From contig KB305088.1 in the NCBI GenBank assembly GCA_000328365.1, positions 62,088 to 126,087 of the forward strand: a stretch of DNA of 64,000 bases, in the 5' to 3' direction. The notes under the pieces were generated by a model. It saw only the letters and a list, made by a program, of their open reading frames with translations, was not told the DNA's origin and ran no database searches. Below are positions 24,301 through 39,300 of this stretch, one piece after another (positions within the stretch are counted from its first letter, which is position 1; each line of letters begins with the position of its first letter). Source of the DNA: Capitella teleta (Eukaryota > Annelida > Polychaeta > Capitellidae). Made by a program: the position numbers and the translations under genes.

Positions 24301-27300
24301 GCAGCATGTGTGTTGCTCCTAGCCGGAGCGATAACGATGTAGAAATCCGAGAAACATTTCTTTATCAGAGATGACTTTTTCCCCCCACCTCTTCGGCTTT
24401 TGTTTTCGTTTTCATCAATTTTATCTCCTATCTTCTTCTCCTCTTGTTAATCGCTTCTGACATTCAGCAACTGTGCAGAAGTCGCTTACGATCAACATCT
24501 ACAGACACATCTATGTCGGGTACACTTGAGTCTACATCGCCTCCTAACTCACTTTGCCCTATCAAAGTCTCACGCTCACATGTTATGCAATCTCTCAAAT
24601 CTTCTGACGACGCTCAGAGCTACGCAGAACTCTCAGATCTTTCCCAGTGTACTTTTGTTTATTCCACCTCTCTGGTGAGAAAGAGATCCAGAAGGCTTTT
24701 TCACCTTATCTCCGCTTCGCTTATCTAAGCTAATATTTGTCCCTGTGTTGAGATAGGTGCATGCAGCATGCCTGCAGTTCGTTCCCGGCCGTGACAAATG
24801 AACCCCACGCCATTACCCGTCGTTATCGCACGTGTAACCATGGCGACGACAGCCACATTCCAGAGTGACAGTAGCACTGCGCATCTGATGATGGGCGGGA
24901 TCCTGCCGCTGTCAGAGAAATCCGTCAAGATGCAATTATTTCGTCAGAGTGATTTCTTTCAATAGGAGCATGTTTTGGTGTTGTGTGATACAGGGTGTTG
25001 TAAATAACCCGTGTTATCTCGCACGACTGTGGTTACATTAGCCTTTATTATAACCTGGAGAGTCCTTTTTCTAGAGTTCTCTGTCGTCGGGGTTGTAGGC
25101 AGAGCTCTTGGTCTATGACAGGTCCTTGGTGATGAATAATGTCAATCTGAAATCTTTTGATTTAACCTCATAGCCTGCCATAAAAGTTGACTTCTCCAGT
25201 GCATATACGTTATACTTGAGTACTTTTGATTATTTACCTAAACTCTTCAAAATTTATTGTGTTATTCTTAGAGGATTTCTGTTTTAGCTTAATATTTCCT
25301 TAATGCCATTGCTTTCGGGCCATTAGATGCCTGATCGAGCCTAGCACGGAACACGTGCTGTTAGCCCTGGCACTATCTTCTCTGGCATTCCATAATGGGC
25401 GATTATACAGACACGAGTTCATTAGCCACTGTGCTTTGAAGAAGAGCGAAATGTTTTCCATCACCCAAGTTAAAAGACGGATCTCTGCTTGACTTTCGGT
25501 TGTCATGCTGAGAAGTCAGCATGGGTGGCGATTCCCAGGCATTTCGGTCGATTCTTGCACTCTACAGAATGCAGAGATGCTACAGATTGTTGTATGTTGT
25601 ACTAGATAATATGTCAATTCTCTCTGGTATATACGCCTGTAACTCTTCTACCTATCCGTGTAGACAACCCATGACAATGCGATTGATTGATGGCTGGGGT
25701 ATCTTCAGCATCGAACTGAAAGAATTGCTCAAGATTGCGAACTCGTTTAAGGTTAAATTCATGTTGGGGATTTAATGCCGTTGTCTGAGTTCAAAGAGAA
25801 GTATGCAGAAGCCCCTAATAATGAGAGTCCATCGACGATTTTAGTGTGAATCACAAGCGATATTTTTCTCCACATGGGGTTTGGAATCTTTTGCTGTAAT
25901 CCCCCAAATCCTTTCACCCTCTTGGGCTTGGTTTAGGTTTGGTCGAATGCTTTCGAGAGGTCATCGTGAATGGAGGAGCAGACCTCCCTGCCTGTATGCT
26001 ATACTCTTAGGCTTCAGCACACCTGTGTGATGTCTATAGTCTTATTGGAGTATATAGAACATCCAGGCTTCAATCGTTCGATGAAATTCGCCCTCGCCCG
26101 GTTAACCCGAAAGATCAAAGCGAACGAGTTAGCCACATGAAAGCTGCGATATGTCGGCACCTGCTCTGCATTCGAGAACGATCTTAAAGGTGGAAAATTG
26201 GAAAAAGTCGCCGCGAGTTTGTTCTCTAAGTTTTTGCATGCATCTGTTGAAGTCTTTTATGCACTGATGGAATTTTTCGCGCTCCGTGCCGGATTGATGG
26301 AAAACGATCCTCAAACCGCGTCATGGTTTCCTGCAACACAGGAACGCCGCTTACACCATCAATAAATCGCCTCAAAAGTCATCTTAGTTTTCACTTACTG
26401 CTATCATGCTTACTTCTTCGCTGTAAATATAAACCGGAATGTGTTTATACTGACGAATTAAATCGCGGCGGTGGAAGTATCCTTTGGACGCAGAAACGGT
26501 GTCGATATCTCTTTACATATATCTTCCGGGCGCCATCTTTGTTAACCCAACTGGTGTTGGCATATTTTGCGCCCATGGAGCATAATTGGCGTGCAATGCT
26601 GCCTAATGGCACGGGGTCTATTGATGAATCATGTGCGAGCAGTGGTGCGTTCAAGCACGGTACACTGGCTCTCTCTGGCTAAAATGCCAACTGAAAATCG
26701 GCGAAGGAGGAGTCGAAGCCACGCTTGAACTTCCCCTCACCTTTACTATTAGGATCTAAACTCATATATCTGGTGTATGTCAGCATGCTACAATGATGTA
26801 CAGGTCTGCATCCGCGGAATCTTGACAAATGGTCACTTCAAATAGCCCAGCCTCCCGCGCTTCTGCCACACGCGTTTCTTTCAAGTGCTTGTAAATTTTT
26901 CGCCAGTTCTTGCAGACAGCTTAGCAACAACTGTGATTTTGACCGAGCGATTTGAGGTCACCATATAACTCGTGTCGAATGTTTCTACCAGAGCGTTTGA
27001 AATTTCTTTCCGAGTGACATTAATCCATCAACTGACACGTTGAATTCAATTTATTCGGTAAATTGTGTCTTTTGTATGTTGGCGTGTAGTCAAGAACGGT
27101 ATCACTCGATTCGTGTGCACAGATTTCTGGTCATATAGAAACTCTCAGTCATGCATCGTGAAGCCAGGAGATGTGTTGATTCTTATGCCTCTCGTATTCA
27201 TGACTCTTTGTATGCTCGTGAACTACGCTGTTTCCGTTTCCTGTGAGAGTTCTTTCCACTCGAGGCTGCCATGTTACTGGCATATATAGCCTCTAGTCAT

Positions 27301-30300
27301 TCACGTAGTTTTCCTTGATTAATTTATTAAAAGTTGATTGCTGATTAGATTTGAATGATTTATCTGCTCATAAATCATTATGGTTTAATAGGGGTAAATT
27401 CTTACTTTGCATTTCGCCCATTTCCTCGTTTCCCGGATATTTGGCGTTACTCGTCAACCATAAATCGAAGGGAATTTTTCCCACCTTGGGCCTTCGATCA
27501 ACACCGTTAGGTCGTCCAACATTTTTTATTCAGAGATCAAAGGAGATGATTGCCCCACCCTCTACTCCTGATTTACAATTCGACAAAAGATTCCGGGAAT
27601 ATTATCCAGCATCGTTTTATGCCTCTTTGATATTCCTAGGAATGATTGATGAAGCTGTAAAATTCCCTTCTTATAAAGTCATCATTTTGGCCTGGTATCG
27701 ATCGCATTACTATTTTAGTATTTATAAAGGATTGTCAAGCATTTTCTAGTTTTTTTAGCACACACAACACGTTCAAAGTCCTATTGATTAGTTGTACATT
27801 GAGGGAATTCCATGCAATTCCAATAATCCATGCTTGGCATTAAAAAAATTTGCAATTTAATAGTTGTTGACCGACTGCTGTTGGAATGCTCCATTTCAGA
27901 CTGTATATTGCAATCATGAATTTCGATCGAATAACTCGGGAATCAACCTCGAATTACTATAATTTATAACACTGCACTGAATAACTTGGTAAATTGCAGG
28001 TATGCTACTGATTTAATATAAACTATGAAAAAACTGTAAATTATACGAAATATTGAATGCTTAATTTACGACGGGTCGCCAAGTACAACTGCCGTTGATC
28101 GTGACTCGCATATCGGTTATTATGGGCAAGTACTGGCACACCGCTCTGTTTTCATAAGACGTAAATATTTGTTCATCTTGTTTCAGATGGTTTGTTTGCT
28201 AATATTTGGGAGGTCCCTATTCGATTATAGCTACCAATGTCAACTCTTGAATATTTATTTTGAAATACAGTGATAATTTATTAATTTATTCATCTATTTG
28301 AAGATACCGACCCCTGAGGGTTTCGCGGATTCTCAGGGAGAACTCATTGTGCGATAGGCAGATCAATGTATGCTCCCTTGTATTGTTTATGCTGGCTGAT
28401 TGTGTTGTAGTGCTGCACAAACAAACTTCTATAGCCCGTGAGGCTTTTCGACCAAGTGGTCAGATCAAGGCAATAATGAGGCCTTAAATACCTGCTCAGC
28501 TCACTTTGTTACACCTGGCGGATATCATGATCAATATTCAATACAACGGACAAAGAATAGCATTTCGTTTGGAACATCTGGATAAATAATAAGCGGTGTT
28601 TCGTTGCGAGATTTCTGCCTTTGTTGTGAGACGACGCTAAACAGTGTGATGCTTCTGCATTGACTGCATTTCTATGCATAAACGTAGCAACCCTTTTGCA
28701 CTTGGGCTCTTAGCTCACTTTGCCTTTCGATTCATCAATCTCGTGATAAGTGATGTTGAGGTATTTTCACACACTTGTTTTCTTTATTCTTTGCGCAAAA
28801 GGTTCTTTGCCAGGTTGGCACATTGTGAAGCTCCTTCTTCGGGCCAAGATCTCTCTCCGCCTCTGAGCCTCACAGCGCATGCAGTCAAGCGTTGAAGGCT
28901 GAAACATTCCTCTCATGGACTCCCATTGAATTATACGTCCCCCGTGGCTGTAATCTGTACAGTATTTCTCCGTGTATTCAATCACCTAGGTTCATTATAT
29001 TCCCATTTCTTCACTTTAAAAGTAATGCATGATCCCCCGTCGACGCCATATTGTTTTATGAGACTTGTGACGTCACAATAGTTGAAAGTAATGGCCACTT
29101 AAAGGGTGACGATCGTCTAAATGGGCAGCTCGCGGAAGAAAGGGTCTATGGTGTGCATTATATCCATGCACACAGGTCAGTTCATTTTCAGTGCTTGACG
29201 CGCTGAAAAGACTCATTGAAGTGGATTATTTGCTGAGGGTAAAGCTGTGTTATGCAACGTGAAGAAATAAGTCTGGATAATATGTAGCTCAAAAGTACCC
29301 CAGGTTTAAAGTGATAATAGACCGACGCTGTTGAGAATTAGTGATTTTGAGCATGAATTAGTCTCTTTATACGGTTCTGAATAGACTGCTCTTGTGTTGT
29401 TATCTCGTGGCGATGAGCCATTATTTCTCAATCCGCCGACCGCACAGGAATGTTTTCCTGGTGTTGATGGGTTAATAGTCGGAAGATTTTTTATGAAATG
29501 GACGCTCTGTCCGACTGCCTTTAACGTGACGTAATAGGTTATGACGTCACGTTAAAGGTATTCGGACACGTACAACGTGCACTGTGCGGTTTTCTGTTGA
29601 GACATGTTCTTGAAACTTCCCCTAATGCTCACGATGGCACCAGTTATGTAATCTTTCTGACTCGATGCTTAGATTGGCACGTGCTTATTGGAAACAGCGA
29701 TTCCTCCTGCCATTAGCGTATTTTATCCGACTGCGATTTCTCCTGGGTTAATCAGTCTCTCGCGCTTACTGTTATTGGTGCCTTGCTATTAGACAAACTA
29801 CAACACCTAAATCAAATCCAGACCACCAGACAGGTCCATTATTATCTCAGCGCCGAAGGTGCTGCGCTCGCACTGAGCGATATTTAGCCCTCTACCATCG
29901 CAACATCTGCGCGTTCTGGATCAAGTGTTGGTCAACCATAATTGAATCTGATGTTTTGACTGGTTGAGCCGCCGACACCCTGGGACGACGAACACTGATC
30001 TTGACTTCACAGGCTTCTCTCCGTCTCGGGATTCACAACACAGTTCTTGATCAGGCGTAAACTGAGATTTTGTTGGATACCTCCCGGTGGGCGCTGTGGT
30101 TGATGCCGGTGCAAAGTTGCACATCATGCGTTAGGCTGCGGTGCCGAAGAATCAGCGACATTGTTGCTCGGAGCACTTGAGTCAATGACAGCGGTTGTAC
30201 ATCATGAGGAAATTGCGCCATGGCAGAGATAAAGAGAGAAACACAGCTCTCCCTCAAAATTCCTCCCTCGTGTTGTTAAAATTCTATATCTTCAGGCGAT

Positions 30301-33300
30301 TCATGATGGGCTCTTGGATTACTTGCACAGTAACTTTTTTTTCTTTCTTGACTTATGAAATGAAGTATGATAGAATGATGAGAATTCCGCCATTTTGATT
30401 GCATGAGTCTTTTACTTGTTAGCACATAATTACAGTTATTGTCACACTTTATTGTTCAACAGCACATCCTGTGTTTTGACTTCCATCTGACACCTTTTGA
30501 GAATGGCATGTGAGGAGGTGTCCGATTTCCAGCCAGAAGTCTATGGATTTCTGACTCAAATGGCTTTTTTATTACCTTGCTTGCAAATTCAGTCTACGAG
30601 GGGACGCCAGCTCACGGCTTATGATGCCACGTCACGCAAACACTCTATTTCTATTGCATTATGATTGGGGAGATTAATGCTTATGACAGAAAGGTCAAGG
30701 AAACAAATCCAGGTCAATCACCAACGCAGTACGTAACATGTACGTAACACTGTTGAATTAATTTTTTTTTTTTTTACGGTGATGTATCGACTGTCAACTC
30801 AGGCGCCGATGGATATCGTTAAATTCGCAATTTGAGAAAACTTTCAATAATCTTGTTTCCCTGAATTCTTATGGAACCTCTCTTTAACCTGAGTCTGTGT
30901 GTGATTGGTGAGATAGGTAGTAGTCTATTTAAATAGTCTATTTAAATTCTCACAAAAGAGCGATTTAATGGGAAACCGATGGGAGTTTTACTCTCTTTTT
31001 CCACCTCGCTATCCGTTTAATTGGACTGAAAAGAACATTCGCCAATTATGAATTTGTAGACATTCCACACTTCCTCTCTGTTTTCAGAGTATTAGTATTT
31101 TGGTCAAAGTTTTTAACAAGATACCCGACTCTGCAAAATTAACACACGAAATGCTTCCAGATTGTAGTTAGCAACATTGCTTCCCGTTTCGGATTACACC
31201 ATTAACTTTGCAGATTGTCCGTGTCCAATGCGCCTTGTTCCTAACTGTTAAGGATTTGTTTTCTCAGGTTTTGTTATTAGTTGCAGAATTCTTGGTTGGC
31301 ATGGCAATGACATGTTCCCACAGTATATTGGCATGCACACATGTGCGTTGGGTTTTTTTAATAGGGGGAATTACACGTTAGGGTTTGCACTTTGTTGTGA
31401 AAAGGGTTGCAAATGGGGTGTATAGGGATCATGAGTGCATGAGATGGAACAGCATTGTCTGCCTGTCAGTCAATGAACTTTGCATAAATCAGTGTCTGTT
31501 GTACTTGTCATAATAACCTGCCGCTCATAATGGATGTGAATTTATTGCCAGTGTTTTCAGAATAGCCCTGGCAAGATATATGGTTTGATTGTCACCTCGG
31601 TTTAACCTCAAAGCACTCACGTTTTATCATAGAGAACTGGTAACAAGCTCTGATGATAAACTCTGGTGCCAGGCAAATATTGAAAAGAAAATTCCAACAC
31701 CCACAGTCAACTTTATCCCGTTTTCATTAGTCATCCATAATTTGGTTTGTGGTTGCCTCAAAATTTTCCTTGATTGGTCTCTGAATGTGAAAGTTTATTT
31801 AGCGAGTGAAGCGACATTGTTGTTGTAAGCAGCCAAGCACTCTTAGGTGGTTGTAGTTTTATTGTTTTCTTGCAACTTCTTCCCTGGGAGTGAGAAATCG
31901 TCTCGAGGAGATTATCCTGCCGCTGCAAGTGAGAGACGATTCCCACCTTGCGTCTGATTCGAACCATCTTTATTTTTTAATGTTTTTATATGTGTGATTT
32001 TTTTTTTCTCTGGTGTGGGATAGCAGTCGTAATAGTCTCTCTTTGCTGTATTTACTATAGAGGATATCTCCAAGTGTATTACTATGCGTATAAATTTATA
32101 CGCTTTCTCTCTCTGTTGTTTGCCTGTGTGCAAATACCGGTTTATCCTTATGTTGACAGCGCGGAAATATTTGCTCAGATTTTGAGTCTTTCAACGTCGT
32201 GGGGCTATATACCTTTTTAATGCTATGTTTTTATGCTATAATATTATGTGCAATGCTATTTAATTTTCCCTCTCCGCTTAATTTGTGTATCAAGTATAAA
32301 AAGGCGAGCGTTTAGGGCACAAAGCTGTTTACTGGCCGTTACGAAGGTGAATTAGACCTGCGGCGCCTTTGATCTAAATGGAAAGTTAGAGACCCGATTG
32401 AATCCTATCGCCCCAAAAGTCCTTCTATTCGTTTGCTTGTGTTTCCATCGTGAATCTCAATTCGCACTCATTCGCGAAAAGCCTCGCATCAAATTTCATG
32501 TCGCAGAAGCCTCCACTCCGCCCTTCTCTTGTGTGAACTTTCTTGAATACTTCACTGGTATTTTCCTAATTAGGATCCTTTTTGGTTTGAAGTTTTATTT
32601 TTCCTCTTCTTGTAACTATAGCCCCGGGCAGAGTGAAATGTCTAGACGCCTCTGTCATTGTATGCACGTTATGATTTGTCGTTATGTATCCACTGTGACT
32701 CTGAACTTTTGTGATTTTCACTCTATGTGCTGGTCCGTTTTTTTCTTTCTCCTTCTTGTGTTGTGTTTGTGTGTAGCTCGTATGTACATGTTATCTTAAA
32801 CAAAAACATATTGAAAGGTATCTTCGGTTCAATTTTTTTTATTTATAACTTTTTATTTTATTTTACGTTCTTGGATACCTTAGCTTTCATGATGAATGAG
32901 TGTTGCTGGTGAGAAGCCCGTGTCAAAAGGTCATGCCATTCAGTGACAAAGATGTCTTTAAGATAAAAGTCATTAATTGATTCAAATGGCACATTTCGAC
33001 ACTGAATTCTCTCATATACATTCTTCAGAAGCGGCTTGCCATAATAAAGTGACAAATTCAAAGGCTCGTGTCGGCCTTAGAACTCTCGGAAACTACTTAG
33101 TTCCGCTCGGTTGCTTGTCAATGGGTTCGAATGCCACGGCACTACAGCCGAATAACGCCGCTCTTTTTCTACTTGGTCATCTGAAACGGCCTTTCAATGC
33201 CTATGGAGTCCTACGTTAAATTTAATGGGCACAGGTCGCTTACTTCGCTTCTCCATTTTCAACACGCATGTCTTCATTTTTGTCGGAGACTGCTATATTT

Positions 33301-36300
33301 TTTCCCTCTTTAAGTGAGCTTAAAAGTCACTTATAAAGCTTTGCTCGACTACCTTCTACTTGAACTTTGAGGAATATCATTTCTCATTTTTACGGTTCAA
33401 TATTATCTAAAGCGTTTTGAAGACTTGGGTGAATAGAATTCTCTTCTCAATATCTCCCATTCATAAGTAACTTATTGACATGCATATTCAGCATGGCGCT
33501 CAGCTCCACAACACTACGGTTAGCCATCAAATCCACATTATGGCTATGAAACTCGTCTCCCGTACTCATTGTTATGTTATAATTTACATGCATTAAACAT
33601 CCACGCATGAAATCGGCATCGCCTCAACACACCTGAGATCATAATCTGATTGATATATTTCAATATAAATTCGATATTGAGTAACATTGCGCTCCGACTG
33701 GAGACTCCCTTCTAACTACTGAACTCCATTGTGAAGCGTCGTTACGCCTGTCTCAGTTGGTGGCCTGTTACTAGAGACGATGCATTCCTAACCGAATGCA
33801 TGGTTGCTCAAAAGCAGGGCATAGTATCGAACGGTTTTTTTCCTTCCCCTGCTCAAGTATACTGGTGAATGGCTGGATGAAAAAAAAAAAACCCCCAAAA
33901 AAACCCCTGAATTCATGCAATAGCTCTTAGCAAGTACTCTTCTGTGGTGTGTATATTATTATGGCGCCTGATATAATATACTTATAGAAATACATCTCTG
34001 CAATCTGTGATGCATATCATTAGCCTAATTAATCATGATTAAGGCAGAGCACATTCCATGCTTAACATGTTTTAACATGCTGGTTTGCTCATTATGTATT
34101 ACAATACGCGGATTTAATGTCTGGTTCCAACGCTACTTTGCTATTAACTTGATCGAATTAATATCTCTCTGAGGTATCAGATTAACTAACAATGGATGTG
34201 ATTAAAGAAAATTACTACTGATGTAATCACGAATGCTTAGTCATTTATTGGAATACTGTATCTCGTTTGTAATCCCAGACAAAAGTTGATAGGGGGAATT
34301 TGTGGAATTTCAGTTTGAATTTTTGAACTCAATATTTGATAATTCTTCTTCAATATAATTACTAACTGACAACTCCTTTATCGAGTGTTAGCTTGGGTTA
34401 ATCAAAACGTGTCTGTTAGTATACTTTGCCCCCTACGTCGTGCGATTGCATACAATTATTTAAAAAAAAAGGTCATTAATTTATTTGTCAGATCGATTTC
34501 TTTCTATGGTTCAGCGTTGAGGTGTATGTATGTTGATCGCTGACATCAAAGGTAACCAGGAGGTCATGACCCCCGGTTTCCCCCCCGCTGTTTGCCTTCA
34601 GTGAGATTTTTATTCATTTTTTTATGATTGCAAACCAAAGAAATCTCTCAAGTGGAAACCTATATTTTCCATTTGATATTATGCGCGTCGACATGTGTAG
34701 TGTATTTAACAAGTACTTTGATACGACTTTTCTTTCTCTTATTGCAGTGAATTCATCTGAGAAATATATATTTATTTTTCTTCTCACTCTCACACCTCAA
34801 TGCAAACAGTGCTCATACAAATATGGGCAATTTTTACATCTGATACATTATGATTTTTCAGGTATCGGCCAGTGACCCTGACTGTGGAGCCAATGCCCAG
34901 GTGCGATACGCAGTCGCTGCCAACCTCGGCTTCCAGTACCCCTCCGAGTTTGAGGTCCAAGCGGAGACGGGTCAGATCTGCATCATCCGAGAAGTGGACT
35001 ATGAAAAGAAGCATACTTATGACTTCCCCATTGTCGCTAGGGACCAAGGTATAGTTGCTATGCCAACGGTTGTCATGGAGATTTGTATTTTACTGCGTTT
35101 TTGTAGATAACCTGGATACGACCGCTTTGGTTATGATTGTCGTTCAAGATGTGAATGACAATTCGCCCGTGTTTTATCCAACGCAATACAGCGTCAGTAT
35201 GGACCTGGATACAGTTGCTATCAGCAACCAGGTGGTGGTTGTCAAGGCGACCGATACTGATTCCGGAGAGTACGGCACCGTGATGTACGACATCGTGGGC
35301 GGTAATGAAGATGAGCTCTTTGAGATCAATCGAGGGACTGGTATGTGATGCGCCTGAAATGTGAATTCTGTTTGTGACGCTGTTTCTTCTTCTTCGTCTT
35401 CAGGTATGATCAGCTTAACTCGCACCACAGACTTGTCTCCTTCGCTGCACACTCTGATCGTCTCCGCCACGGATGGAGGCGGAATCAGCTCCAACGTGCG
35501 AGCCAACGTCAGCGTCAGCCTGCGTGACGCCAGTCTCAATCCTCCCGAGTTCACATCATCTTTGTATCGATTCAATGTTGATGAGGATGCAGGCATCCTC
35601 ACTCTGGTTGGCGTTGTGGAAGCAACGGGCCGCAACGTCATCTACACGATCCTCTCCGGCGACCCCCAGGGGCTCTTCCACCTCAACCCAAACACGGGAC
35701 AAATTCGCTCGGAGCAGTCACTGGACCACGACACTGTGTCTTCGCTTCTGTTGAACATCCAAGCGCGGGGTGAGGGAATCAACAACGGTCCCCCTGTCTA
35801 CGGCAACGCACAAGTCAACATCACGATCGATGACATCAACGACAACACCCCTGAGTTTGCGGTGACCACAGTGGAGATTCCAGTGAAGGAAGACATGCGT
35901 CTCGGGAGTACCATCTATGTGGTGCACGCCTTTGATGCGGATAGTGGCGATAACGGGCGTGTTAGGTACTCGATTCAGGATCCAAACGACATCTTTGAAG
36001 TGAATTCCGAATCGGGGGAAATCAGCTTAAAAAGACGACTTGATCATGAGATGACGGTTCGGCATGAGTTCATGGTGCACGCGTATGACCTTGGACCAGG
36101 AGACAATCAGGCGTCGATGACCGTCATCGTAGAAGTACAAGACATCAATGATAACGCTCCGGTTTTTGAGTTTTCCAGTTATGTCTTTGATGTTTCCGAA
36201 TCACGCAAAGCCAATTTCAAATTCGGAGAAGTTCAAGCGAGTGACGCTGATTCTGGGAATAACGGAAAGATCCGCTACCAGGTGCAAAACGGACAGAACG

Positions 36301-39300
36301 TCGATGTGTTTGGAGTGTTTGCGGACGATGGCTTCCTTTACAACCGAGTGAAACTGGATCGCGAGCGACGTCATGAATATTCATTTGTGGTTCTTGCCGT
36401 CGATAACGGAGTTCCCTCTCGCTCGTCCTCCGCCAGCGTGACCGTGAGAGTCTTGGACGCCAACGACAACGATCCGATCTTCCAGAACATTCCGTACGTC
36501 TTCCAGATCACTGAGAATCAGCCTCCACACACTCTTGTAGGCGTTGTATCCGCCACCGATAAAGACGAAACCAACCAGCTCATTTACTTCCTCGAATCGT
36601 CCAACCAATATTTCAGTGTGAACGCTGAGAGTGGAGAGGTGCTCAGCAGTCAGCAGTTAGATCGGGAGGAACGAGACCTCCATTCACTAACGATTATTGT
36701 CAGTGATCAAGGTCAACCTTCGAGGACTTCCAGTGTTGACGTGAAAATCCACGTTACTGACGTCAATGATAACAACCCAAGGTTTGACAAAGAAGGCGTG
36801 TTTGTGGCGTACATCAATGAGAACCAACCAGCTGACACGTTAGTGGCGCAAATTACCGCCAGGGACAGTGACAAGGGAGAGAACGCCAGCATTACCTACG
36901 GATTCTATGAAGGTGGGCGTTTATTGAATTTTTCGCAACAGTCTTAATTTTATATTTCTCATTTCAGCGGATACCAACCACGACACGGCCATGTTCAATC
37001 TGGACACCAGCAATGGACGTATCACCACAAAAGAAGTTCTCGATCACGAAAGCAAAGTTCAGTACGTGTTTAAGTTGCTCGCAAGAGACGGAGGCAGCCC
37101 TCACAGACAGACGCTCAAGACGGTTGAAGTGATCGTTGAGGACCAGAACGAGAGCCCTCCTCAGTTTGACTCAGCTCACACATACTTCAGTATCTTGGAG
37201 AACACAGCCCCTGGGACCATCGTCGGCAACGTCACCGCCAAAGACTCGGACTCTGGGGAAAATGCCCGCGTGACGTACTACATCGTCCGGGGCAACCTGT
37301 TTGGCACCTTTGGGGTGCACAGCACAACTGGAGCCATATTCGTTTCTCGGCCGGTTGATTTCGAGGAATGTTCTCGATATTCGCTGCAGGTCAGAGCGGT
37401 GGACAGCAACACTGTGAACCCCATGAGCAGCATAATCAACGTCAATGTTTCCATTATTGACGTCAATGATAACTCTCCATACTTTGAAGACAATCCAGTC
37501 GTCATCACGATTCGCGAGAACATTCCCGCCGGCGTTCATATCTACACCTTCACGGCGTTGGATCGCGACAGTGGCGATTACGGACGAGTGCAGTTTGAGA
37601 TGGTGTCTCAGTCTCCGCAAAACGACTGGTTCACAGTTGAGCGCAACTCGGGGCATCTGAAGATCAACCGTCAGATTGACTTTGAGGAAACCAAGCAGAT
37701 CTCCATTGTCGTCAAAGCCGAGGACCTGGCGAAGAATGTTTCCGGTCGCTTAGCAACCACCGTATCTGCTCTTATCATTATCGAGGATGTCAACGACAAC
37801 AGCCCGCTTTTTCAAACACGGAATCAAGTCTACGTGCTGGAAGATGAGCCGGTTGGATATCCTGTGATGCATATCGTGGCCACAGACGCTGATTCACAGG
37901 ATGGCGGTCGTGTCTCGTTTGATATCGTCTCAGGGAACGACCACTCGCACTTCTCCCTGGATTCATCGACCGGTTCGTATTGCTAACACCCTTTTAGATT
38001 TCATTCTACTTGTTTTTACGTCCCTCACAGGTTTGCTGCAGATCGCTAAACCGTTAGATCGGGAAGCCGTTGCGCAGTACCTCTTGAATATCAGCGCCTA
38101 CGATCACGGACTGCCACGTCGCACCACGTACATGAAGCTCACTGTTGGGGTGATTGATGTGAACGACAGTCCACCCGTGTTCCAGCATTCTGTCTACAAA
38201 GCCAACATCAGTGAAAGCGCGGTGGTTGACACTGTTGTGACGACAGTGCATGCCACAGATCGCGACACTGACACAAACGCTGAGCTGAATTACTTCATTC
38301 CTGATGGAGTCATCAGCAACCAGTTCACAATCGAGCAGAGCACTGGGGTCATCCGGTCCAGGATTGGTTTTGACCGTGAGCAGCAGTCTAGTTATGTAAT
38401 CACTGCGTATGTGAAGGATGGCGCGTTCCCTGCGCTTTACGACACTGCAACTGTTTTGGTTGACGTCTTGGATGAAAATGATAACGCACCAATATTCCAA
38501 GTTCCGCTGGTCAGCTTAGAGGTCCCGGAAAATGCTCACTTGTCGGTCATCCATACTGTGGTGGCATCTGATGCTGATTATGGTGTGAACGGTCATCTTA
38601 CTTACTCCATTATCGGTAGGTTGCATCGCAATTCAGTTGATTGGTATTTTTTTATTATGCAATAATTTTTGTAGGCGGCAACACAGACAACAAGTTCACG
38701 CTGAATTCGACCACTGGTCAGTTATCATGCCGCCCATTGAACAGGGAGCAGTCCAGTCTGCATAACTTGACCATCGAGGCCAAAGATGGCGGCAATCCAG
38801 CCAGAACTAGCGTCTCATCAATCCTTATCAGTGTTATTGATGATAACGATAACGATCCTGAGTTCCTGCTTGATGGGTACACTGCTGAGGTGTTTGAGAA
38901 CATTGCTGTTGGGACTTCGGTGCTTAGAGTTCAAGCTGTGGACGCGGATGTTGGAGTGAACGCTGAGATTTCTTACTCAATCAATAACGCCGCTCAAGGT
39001 CAATTCTCCATCAACAACATCACTGGAGTGCTATCCACCGCAGGGTATGGCTCAGACTTCAGTTTCTTGGTTTGTTTAAATATTTTTGTAATTGTCATTT
39101 AGGGAGTTTGATCGAGAGAAGATTGCGCATTACAGTTTCGAAGTTTATGCGACTGACGGAGGTTTATACGGTCCACGCTCGGAGTCTGTCCGAGTCGAGG
39201 TCACCGTCAAGGACATAAACGATAACTTCCCGGTGTTCACGCAGTACCCGTATCGACAGGAAATCTCACAAGATCTTGGCGTCAACCAAAGAGTTCTGCA

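Larger units (their letters stand above)
20137..34861 (+). other. 14.7-kb first coding intron of Dachsous
   Basis: Donor CAG|GTAGGT at 20137; acceptor TTTTTCAG before 34862. No coding exon in the correct frame or other recognisable gene was seen inside. Open frames such as 21028-21264, 24135-24374, 24444-24728 and 27351-27749 lack splice context or homology. It contains a 28-bp-arm foldback (29508-29568), an X-box-like site (24834-24847) and a GC/CpG-richer stretch at about 24130-24940. Enhancers or an alternative promoter are plausible but not shown. Confidence 0.8.

Noticed and set aside
24135-24728. Possible exons in the GC-richer part of the Dachsous intron
   Set aside because: No conserved domain, no phase-0 exon linking exon 1 and exon 2, and exon 1 joins exon 2 seamlessly.
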